Positions 1 through 5,480 of a stretch of DNA of 29,386 nt are shown one piece after another (within the stretch, counting starts at the first letter, position 1; each line of letters begins with the position of its first letter). Below the pieces are notes generated by a model. The model was not told the DNA's origin and searched no databases. It saw only the letters and a program-made list of their open reading frames with translations. The position numbers and the translations under genes are program-made. The stretch comes from Candidatus Gastranaerophilales bacterium (GTDB lineage: Bacteria > Cyanobacteriota > Vampirovibrionia > Gastranaerophilales > Gastranaerophilaceae), in assembly GCA_944323495.1 (NCBI GenBank), contig CALUSZ010000140.1, positions 1 through 29,386 of the forward strand. Reading direction: 5' to 3'.

Positions 1-248
1 ACGGAACGTCTCCTTCTAGTGATACATATTTAGATTACACAACTACTACGACAATAGATAAAAAAGCCTACGCTAAAGCTGAAGCTGAATATGAACACGC
101 TACAAAAGAAATAGATGCTAAAGATAAAAAATACGATATGGATTTATCTAAATTAGAAACAGAAAGAACGGCACTAACTACTGAATATGATTCTGTTAAA
201 AAAGTAATATCTGATAATATCGAACGTACTTTCGGTATTTTCTCATAA
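1..248 (+). CDS. C-terminal fragment of a coiled-coil protein (5' end outside the window)
   Basis: An open frame enters from the left edge (first full codon at base 3) and stops with TAA at 246-248, giving about 81 residues. The start has a short Ser/Thr-rich stretch (YTTTTT). A charged helix follows, rich in K, E, D and A, with heptad-like spacing and no proline; the last residues are NIERTFGIFS. A good terminator follows at 297-325, which supports a real gene end. The family is not certain; I associate similar C-termini with surface or filament-related proteins of Gastranaerophilales, from memory only. Function unknown. Confidence 0.7.
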   Translation, partial: GTSPSSDTYLDYTTTTTIDKKAYAKAEAEYEHATKEIDAKDKKYDMDLSKLETERTALTTEYDSVKKVISDNIERTFGIFS

Positions 249-296
249 AAGATGTAAGTTTGATTATTCCCTTTTTAATCCCTTTTCCCTTTTTCC

Positions 297-325
297 GCTT
301 GAGATATTCTCAAGCTTTTTTTTTT
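297..325 (+). terminator. Rho-independent terminator of the left-edge gene
   Basis: The inverted repeat GCTTGAGA (297-304) and TCTCAAGC (308-315) forms an 8-bp stem with a 3-nt loop, followed directly by ten T (316-325). It lies 49 bases after the stop of the left-edge gene. Confidence 0.88.
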
Positions 326-326
326 G

Positions 327-358
327 AAAAAGGATTCGTTTTTTTTAACGAATCCTTT
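327..358 (-). terminator. Terminator of the HU gene
   Basis: The arms AAAGGATTCGTT (329-340) and AACGAATCCTTT (347-358) form a 12-bp stem around six T. On the minus strand the stem is followed by T residues, and it lies 24 bases past the HU stop codon. It sits back to back with the plus-strand terminator at 297-325. Confidence 0.8.
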
Positions 359-381
359 ACAAATCTTGTTATCAGATAAGC

Positions 382-654
382 TTATTTAACAAGTTCTTTA
401 AAGCTTTTTCCTGCAGAGAAAGCTGGAACAGTCTTAGCAGCAATCTTTAATTCTTTTCCTGTTTGAGGATTTCTGCCAACTCTTGCAGCTCTCTTACGAG
501 CTTCCCAAGTTCCAAAACCTACCAAAGTAACTTTTTTACCTTTAGCTACTGTTTTTTGGATAATTTCTAATGTAGCTGAAAGTACATCTGAAGATGTTTT
601 TTGTGAAAGTTTTGTCTTCTTTGCAATTTCTTTGACTAATTCTTCTTTGTTCAT
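382..654 (-). CDS. hup: Histone-like DNA-binding protein HU
   Basis: A 90-residue HU/IHF-family protein: a small dimeric nucleoid protein that bends and wraps DNA without strong sequence specificity. The N-terminal helices start MNKEELVKEIAKKTKLS. The family signature runs from GFGTWEARKRAARVGRNP (residues 46-63) into the DNA-binding arm; RNP at 61-63 is the tip that intercalates. Length fits HU exactly. A frame extended six codons upstream to 672 exists, but the ATG at 654 has AGGAGA seven bases before it and gives the canonical HU N-terminus, so 654 is the start. It is monocistronic, with its own promoter (725-752) and terminator (327-358). HU rather than IHF is inferred from its solitary context and sequence. 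Confidence 0.96.
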   Translation of the reverse strand: MNKEELVKEIAKKTKLSQKTSSDVLSATLEIIQKTVAKGKKVTLVGFGTWEARKRAARVGRNPQTGKELKIAAKTVPAFSAGKSFKELVK

Positions 655-724
655 AATAAATCTCCTATACACTCTAACTCTCTTGTGTGCTTAACTATTG
701 AATTACACACATCTTACAACTCCC

Positions 725-752
725 ATTATACACATTGTTCAAATTTTTGCAA
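725..752 (-). promoter_or_regulatory. Sigma-70-type promoter of hup
   Basis: On the minus strand TTGCAA (747-752) and TATAAT (725-730) are separated by 16 bases. The -10 lies about 70 bases upstream of the HU start. The perfect -10 makes this a good prediction. Confidence 0.7.
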
Positions 753-816
753 GGGGTTGGAACGATATTTTATTTAAAATTTACATTATCACTATATCTT
801 AGCCAAAATCTTAACG

Positions 817-833
817 AAAGTTTATAAAACTTT
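817..833. promoter_or_regulatory. Palindrome overlapping the adh promoter, possible operator
   Basis: AAAGTTT-ATA-AAACTTT is a perfect 7-bp inverted repeat with a 3-base centre. It overlaps the -35 box of the alcohol dehydrogenase promoter by three bases. Its size fits a dimeric winged-helix regulator such as the MarR protein encoded just downstream, but that link is inference. Confidence 0.4.
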
Positions 834-858
834 ACATTTAAGCTTCTTTGAATATAAT
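831..858 (+). promoter_or_regulatory. Sigma-70-type promoter of the alcohol dehydrogenase gene
   Basis: TTTACA (831-836) and a perfect TATAAT (853-858) are spaced by 16 bases, about 31 bases before the ATG at 890. The ribosome binding site AAGGAG follows at about 878-883. Confidence 0.72.
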
Positions 859-889
859 TATTGTGTAGTGTTTAAGAAAGGAGAAGCTT

Positions 890-2077
890 ATGTGGGAAAA
901 TGATATTGATATCCATGAAGTCCGTGAGATTAGAACAAGAACTACAGTATATTTTGGCTGTGGTGCTATAAAGAAAATTAACGATATCGCTAAAGACTTT
1001 AAGTCTAAAGGGTTTGATAAAGTTATTGTTATGAGCGGCAGAAATGCTTATAAAGCGACTGGAGCTTGGGATGTTGTAGAAAAAGCTCTAAAGGATAACG
1101 GAATTGATTATGTAAATTATGATGGAGTTACTCCAAATCCTACAACTATAGCCGTAAATGAAGCTGCTAAAATTGCAAAGGAGTTTGGAGCAAAGGCTGT
1201 AATTGCAATTGGCGGAGGTTCTCCTACTGATGCCGGAAAATCTGTTGCAATTCTGCTTAAATATCCGGATAAAACTGCAAATGATATATATGAGTTTACT
1301 TTTACCCCTGACAAAGCAGCCCCGGTTGTTGCTATTAATTTGACTCACGGAACCGGAACTGAAACTAATCGTTTTGCGGTTGTTACAATTCCTGAAAAGG
1401 AGTATAAACCTGCAATAGCATATGATTGTATTTATCCTGCGTATGCAATAGATGATCCGGCTTTGATGGTTAAATTGTCACCAAAACAAACACGTTATGT
1501 CTCTATTGATGCGGTTAATCATGTCGTGGAAGCTTCAACTTCAGCGGTTGCATCTCCATATACTGTGACATTGGCAAGAGAGGTTATAACGCTTGTAGCT
1601 AAATATCTTCCTAAAGCTATTGAGAATGCAGAAGATTTAGAAGCAAGATATTATTTGGCATATGCTGCAATGTTAGGCGGTGTATGTTTTGATAATGGGT
1701 TATTACATTATACGCATGCTTTGGAGCACCCTTTAAGTGCTATAAAACCTGACCTATCACATGGCTTGGGACTTGCAATGCTGCTTCCTGCTGTTGTTGA
1801 AAATATTTATTCTGTCAAGGCTGAAACACTTAAGTATATTCTGGAACCGTTGGCAGGAAATATTAATTCTGCTAAAGATGCATCTAAAGCTGTATATGAA
1901 TGGTTAAAATCCGTAGGTGTTGCTTCTAAGTTAAAAGATGAAGGGTTTACAGAGGCTGATATTCCAAACCTTGTTAATCTTGCTTTTACAACTCCATCTC
2001 TTGACGGACTTTTAGCAATAGCACCTACAAAAGCGACAAAAGATGCTGTTGAGGAAATATACAGAAATTCATTATAA
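890..2077 (+). CDS. Iron-containing (group III) alcohol dehydrogenase
   Basis: A 395-residue protein of the Fe-dependent alcohol dehydrogenase family, which interconverts alcohols and aldehydes or ketones with NAD(P)H in the cytoplasm. The dinucleotide-binding motif GGGSPTDAGKS is at residues 108-118. By position, likely metal ligands are D207 and H211 (IDAVNHVVEA), H276 (THALEH) and H291 (LSHG), with H280 as the usual additional active-site histidine. The interval between the last two ligand histidines is 15 residues, against 14 in the FucO-type motif as I recall it. The start is supported by AAGGAG seven bases upstream. It is followed by a terminator and then a MarR gene, so fermentative aldehyde reduction under MarR control is plausible. 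Exact substrate cannot be read from sequence. Confidence 0.93.
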   Translation: MWENDIDIHEVREIRTRTTVYFGCGAIKKINDIAKDFKSKGFDKVIVMSGRNAYKATGAWDVVEKALKDNGIDYVNYDGVTPNPTTIAVNEAAKIAKEFGAKAVIAIGGGSPTDAGKSVAILLKYPDKTANDIYEFTFTPDKAAPVVAINLTHGTGTETNRFAVVTIPEKEYKPAIAYDCIYPAYAIDDPALMVKLSPKQTRYVSIDAVNHVVEASTSAVASPYTVTLAREVITLVAKYLPKAIENAEDLEARYYLAYAAMLGGVCFDNGLLHYTHALEHPLSAIKPDLSHGLGLAMLLPAVVENIYSVKAETLKYILEPLAGNINSAKDASKAVYEWLKSVGVASKLKDEGFTEADIPNLVNLAFTTPSLDGLLAIAPTKATKDAVEEIYRNSL

Positions 2078-2096
2078 AACTTTTATAAATTACTTT

Positions 2097-2128
2097 GAGC
2101 TGTCGGCTTGAACTGACAGCTCTTTTTT
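2097..2128 (+). terminator. Terminator after the alcohol dehydrogenase
   Basis: GAGCTGTC (2097-2104) and GACAGCTC (2115-2122) form an 8-bp stem with a 10-base loop, followed by six T. It starts 19 bases after the stop codon. Confidence 0.88.
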
Positions 2129-2136
2129 ATTAAAAT
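2108..2136 (+). promoter_or_regulatory. Possible promoter of the MarR gene, embedded in the adh terminator
   Basis: TTGAAC (2108-2113) lies in the loop of the adh terminator, and TAAAAT (2131-2136) follows after exactly 17 bases. A transcript from it would begin at about 2143, almost at the ATG at 2146, so the MarR mRNA could be leaderless. No purine-rich ribosome binding site precedes that ATG, which agrees with this reading. Confidence 0.45.
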
Positions 2137-2145
2137 ATTCAATAT

Positions 2146-2613
2146 ATGAGGAAAAAATATTTTTATGTAGATAGTCCATTGTACAAACTAGAATGTACTG
2201 CAAGAATATGCGAAAGATTCTTTACTCTTGTTTTTAAAAAAAAGTTTGCGGACTTAGGGATAACCCAGAGTGAATTATGCTTGTTGGATACTATAGTCAG
2301 AAGCCCTGAAATGTCACAGATAGAGCTTGCAAGAATTTTGTATAAGGGAAGGGCTCATATTACGCAAATGCTTAATTCACTTGAGAAAAAAGGTTTAATT
2401 ACCAGATTGAATGTAACTAAAAACGGGAGAAAAGTTCGTAAAACTATTCTAACACCGGATGGAGAACTTATTTATAATATAATATGCGAAGGAATGGACG
2501 AACGGTTTGAGCGTATGACCAAATTTTTTGAAGGTAAAGATGAACAGTTTATCAAATTTTTAGATAAGATAAAAGAGATAATAACCGAAGGTGAAGAGGT
2601 TGATTTTGACTAA
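2146..2613 (+). CDS. MarR-family transcriptional regulator
   Basis: A 155-residue winged-helix regulator. After an N-terminal dimerisation helix, the helix-turn-helix covers roughly residues 45-90 (MSQIELARILYKGRAHITQM, then LNSLEKKGLI), and the basic wing follows (KNGRKVRKTILTPDGE). The C-terminal helix closes the dimer. MarR proteins are usually repressors released by a small phenolic or oxidant ligand and often regulate an adjacent gene. Here the neighbour is the alcohol dehydrogenase, separated by a terminator, and a palindrome overlaps its -35 box. The start at 2146 lacks a clear Shine-Dalgarno sequence; no other in-frame ATG lies near, so the gene may be leaderless. The ligand is unknown. 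Confidence 0.9.
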   Translation: MRKKYFYVDSPLYKLECTARICERFFTLVFKKKFADLGITQSELCLLDTIVRSPEMSQIELARILYKGRAHITQMLNSLEKKGLITRLNVTKNGRKVRKTILTPDGELIYNIICEGMDERFERMTKFFEGKDEQFIKFLDKIKEIITEGEEVDFD

Positions 2614-2640
2614 AAAAATTTTTATGGGATAATAAAACAA

Positions 2641-2704
2641 GCAGGTGCATAGCGCAGTTGAGCAAAAGGTGAGTAAATTCACACTTCTGGGCGGGAACAT
2701 CTGC
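2641..2704 (+). other. tRNA-like fragment 1 (no T-arm)
   Basis: GCAGGTG (2641-2647) can pair with CATCTGC (2698-2704) as a 7-bp acceptor-like stem with one G-U. It is followed by a D-arm-like segment (TAGCGCAGTTG) resembling that of the tRNA at 2817. The interior has a short GTGA/TCAC hairpin and no T-arm sequence, so it cannot be a normal tRNA. It may be a decayed tRNA or a structured RNA of another kind. Confidence 0.35.
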
Positions 2705-2720
2705 ACAGTGTTAAATAATA

Positions 2721-2797
2721 GGGCGTTTGGCGCAGTTGACTCTGCCGAACAAAATGTGACTAAATGTCACATTTTGTGAGAGGTAGCATCTGAACCG
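2721..2797 (+). pseudogene. Disrupted tRNA-Val-like copy carrying a hairpin
   Basis: Bases 2721-2738 match the first 18 bases of the tRNA gene at 2817-2834 exactly. The similarity is then broken by about 44 bases containing a 12-bp stem (2749-2760 with 2766-2777, loop TAAAT). It resumes near 2780 with GTAG and CATCTGAAC. No T-arm or 3' acceptor strand follows. It reads as a partial tRNA duplication with a palindrome in the D-loop region. Confidence 0.5.
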
Positions 2798-2816
2798 GAT
2801 GTAAAGAATATAATTT

Positions 2817-2892
2817 GGGCGTTTGGCGCAGTTGGTAGCGCATCTGAACGACATTCAGAGGGTCACAAGTTCGAGTCTTGTAACGCCCACCA
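2817..2892 (+). tRNA. tRNA-Val (anticodon GAC), unusual C at position 33
   Basis: The 76 bases fold as a full cloverleaf. The acceptor GGGCGTT pairs with AACGCCC and is followed by A73 and an encoded CCA (2890-2892). The D-stem GCGC/GCGC has loop AGTTGGTA, the anticodon stem is TCTGA/TCAGA, and the T-arm is ACAAG-TTCGAGT-CTTGT. The loop at 2848-2854 reads ACGACAT, putting the anticodon GAC at 2850-2852 (Val, codon GUC). Position 33, almost always U, is C here, and A32 could pair with U38. A terminator follows at 2898-2924. The perfect stems suggest a functional gene; the identity rests on the anticodon. Confidence 0.85.
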
Positions 2893-2897
2893 TTAAT

Positions 2898-2924
2898 AAA
2901 AAAGAGGGCTTAGCCCTCTTTTTT
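2898..2924. terminator. Bidirectional terminator between tRNA-Val and leuS
   Basis: GAGGGC (2904-2909) and GCCCTC (2913-2918) form a stem with loop TTA, flanked by six A on the left and six T on the right. It works in both directions, ending the tRNA transcript on the plus strand and leuS on the minus strand, whose stop codon is immediately adjacent. Confidence 0.88.
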
Positions 2925-2925
2925 A

Positions 2926-5403
2926 TTATTTAATGACTATATTTACAAGCTTTTTGGGAACGACAATTGTTTTAACAATTTCCTTTCCGGATGTTAATTC
3001 CTTTATTTTTTCGCTGGAGAGGGCAATATTTTTTAGCTCTTCGTCATTTAACCCTTCATCAGCTTCTATTTTATCTTTAACTTTGCCATTCACTTGAACG
3101 ACAAGGGTTATTTTACTTGCTTTAGCTAATTTATCATCCCATTCACACCAGCTTGAATCATGTATTGAGCCTTCAAAGCCCAGGTCATGCCAAATTTCTT
3201 CTGACAGATGAACTGTAACAGGCGCCATAAGCTTAATTAAGGATATTATTGCAAAACTTAAGACATTTTTATCCTCTTCAGATAAGTCAGTTTTTTTACC
3301 GCGCCAATCATAAATAGCGTTTGTTAGTTCTCTATACTTGGAGATTACGGTATTAAACTGGAAATCATTTGCAATATCATTTGTAATACCTTTTATTGCT
3401 ATATGAACGGTTCTTACCAAATCATCATTCTCTCGTGTAAGAGGGAATGTAAGCTTGTAATCTTTTGTTAGAGATTTCTGATTATCACTTACAAGTCTCC
3501 AAACTCGGTTGAGGAACTTATAACACCCCTCTACACCGGCATCTGACCAGTCAAAATCTCTTGCCGGAGGGGAGTCTGACAGTATAAACAATCTTGCAGT
3601 ATCAGCACCATAGTTCTCAAATATTTCATCAGGGTCAACAGTATTTCCTTTTGATTTAGACATTTTAGAGCCGTCTTTAAGAACCATTCCTTGCGTAAGA
3701 AGATTTTTAAATGGTTCATCAAAGCTCAATAAGCCTAAATCTTTTAATGCTTTTGTAAAGAATCTTGAATAGAGCAGGTGCAATATTGCATGCTCAATTC
3801 CGCCTACATACTGATCAACTGGAAGCCACTTGTCAACAAGATGCTTAGAAAATGGCAGTGTTGTATTTTTAGGGTCTGAATATCTTAAATAATACCAGCT
3901 AGAACATACAAAGGTATCCATTGTATCCATTTCTCTTTTTGCTTTTCCGCCGCATATAGGACAAGTTGTATCTTCAAATGTTTTGGATGTGGTTATTGGA
4001 GATTTTCCGACAACTGAGAAGTCAACATCTGTAGGAAGCATTACAGGAAGGTTTTCTTCTTTTTCCGGCACAATTCCGCATTTGTCGCAATATACAACAG
4101 GAATTGGCGCTCCCCAGTATCTCTGGCGGGAAATCAGCCAGTCTCTAAGCCTGTATTGTGTTTTAAATTCGCCAAATCCGCCGTCTACAGCTTTTTGTGT
4201 AATAGCTTCTTTAGCTTCCGTATTTTTCATTCCGTTGAATTCGTTTGAATTAACAAGAACGCCTTCTTCCGTATAAGCTGCATCTTTGCAGTCAGACGGA
4301 TTTTTCGGGTCTTGAATAACAACTTTCATAGGAAGATTGTATTTTTTAGCAAAATCAAAGTCTCTTGTATCATGTGTTGGTACAGCCATAACCGCTCCGG
4401 TACCATATTCTACAAGTGCATAGTCTGCTGTCCAGAGAGGGAATTCTTCTCCGGTAAACGGGTTTATACAGTGAGTTCCTAGTGGAACGCCTGTTTTAAC
4501 ACGGTCAGTAGAGAGTCTTTCAATTTCAGACATTTTTCTTGCATTAGCTCTATATTCTTCAACAGCCTGCTTGTTTTCCGGAGTTGTTAATTTTTCTATA
4601 TCCTTATATTCAGGTGCTACAACAAGATACGTGATACCGTGTACGGTATCTGGTCTTGTTGTATATACAGGGACTTCAAGGCCTTCAATTTCTTTAACTT
4701 TAAATCTGAATATTGCACCTTGAGATTTACCAATCCAGTTAGCCTGCATTGTTTTAACATTGTCGCCCCAGCCTTCCAGCTTGTCTAAATCTTCTAAGAG
4801 TCTTTCTGCATAATCAGTAATTTTGAAAAACCATTGAGACAGGTATTTTTTTTCTACGATGTTATCACATCTCCAGCATTTGCCGTCGATTACCTGTTCA
4901 TTTGCTAATACTGTTCCGCAATGATTGCACCAGTTAACTGCAGCTTCTTTTTTATATGCTAAACCTTTTTTAAACAATTGAATAAACAGCCATTGGGTCC
5001 ATTTATAATAATCAGGTTTGCAGGTTGTAACCTCTCTTTCCCAATCGTATGAAAGTCCCAGCATCTTAAGCTGCTTTGTCATATAGGCTATATTCTCATC
5101 TGTCCATTTAGCAGGGTCTGCGCCATGCTGCATAGCAGCATTTTCTGCAGGCAAGCCAAAGCTATCCCAGCCGATTGGATGCAGTACATTATAACCTTGC
5201 ATCTTTTTAAATCTTGCAATAACATCTGTTATTGTATAATTTCTTACATGCCCCATATGAAGTTTCCCTGAAGGATATGGGAACATTGATAAGGCATAGT
5301 ATTTGGGTTTATCACTATTATCAGGTGTATGAAATGACTTATTTTCTTCCCATACTGCCTGCCATTTTTTTTCTATTTCTTGCGGAAAATATGACTCTTT
5401 CAT
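2926..5403 (-). CDS. leuS: Leucyl-tRNA synthetase
   Basis: An 825-residue class I aminoacyl-tRNA synthetase that charges tRNA-Leu with leucine; the length is normal for bacterial LeuRS. The HIGH motif is HMGH (residues 49-52, in PYPSGKLHMGHVRN), and the KMSKS loop is near residue 580 (KMSKSKGN). The CP1 editing domain is present, with TTRPDTVHGITYLV and GTGAVMAVPTHDTRDFDFA; the conserved Asp of the latter segment positions mischarged amino acids for hydrolysis. Cysteine pairs CNHCG/CWRCD and CPICGG fit zinc-binding insertions. The start has GGAGGAG just upstream. It begins 77 bases after the stop of the zinc-ribbon ATPase gene, so it could be read through from that operon, although it is a housekeeping gene in its own right. 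No convincing private promoter was seen. Confidence 0.98.
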   Translation of the reverse strand: MKESYFPQEIEKKWQAVWEENKSFHTPDNSDKPKYYALSMFPYPSGKLHMGHVRNYTITDVIARFKKMQGYNVLHPIGWDSFGLPAENAAMQHGADPAKWTDENIAYMTKQLKMLGLSYDWEREVTTCKPDYYKWTQWLFIQLFKKGLAYKKEAAVNWCNHCGTVLANEQVIDGKCWRCDNIVEKKYLSQWFFKITDYAERLLEDLDKLEGWGDNVKTMQANWIGKSQGAIFRFKVKEIEGLEVPVYTTRPDTVHGITYLVVAPEYKDIEKLTTPENKQAVEEYRANARKMSEIERLSTDRVKTGVPLGTHCINPFTGEEFPLWTADYALVEYGTGAVMAVPTHDTRDFDFAKKYNLPMKVVIQDPKNPSDCKDAAYTEEGVLVNSNEFNGMKNTEAKEAITQKAVDGGFGEFKTQYRLRDWLISRQRYWGAPIPVVYCDKCGIVPEKEENLPVMLPTDVDFSVVGKSPITTSKTFEDTTCPICGGKAKREMDTMDTFVCSSWYYLRYSDPKNTTLPFSKHLVDKWLPVDQYVGGIEHAILHLLYSRFFTKALKDLGLLSFDEPFKNLLTQGMVLKDGSKMSKSKGNTVDPDEIFENYGADTARLFILSDSPPARDFDWSDAGVEGCYKFLNRVWRLVSDNQKSLTKDYKLTFPLTRENDDLVRTVHIAIKGITNDIANDFQFNTVISKYRELTNAIYDWRGKKTDLSEEDKNVLSFAIISLIKLMAPVTVHLSEEIWHDLGFEGSIHDSSWCEWDDKLAKASKITLVVQVNGKVKDKIEADEGLNDEELKNIALSSEKIKELTSGKEIVKTIVVPKKLVNIVIK

Positions 5404-5480
5404 TTACTCCTCCCTAACTATCTTTATAAATTTTATCATAAAAATGAAAACGATAAATAAATTTGATTTACTGACGTATA

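Noticed and set aside
655..672. A six-codon longer start for HU
   Set aside because: It has no better ribosome binding site and spoils the canonical HU N-terminus; the ATG at 654 has AGGAGA at good spacing.
2809..2814. TATAAT just before the tRNA as its promoter
   Set aside because: Its start site would fall inside the tRNA at about 2821, so it cannot make the mature 5' end.
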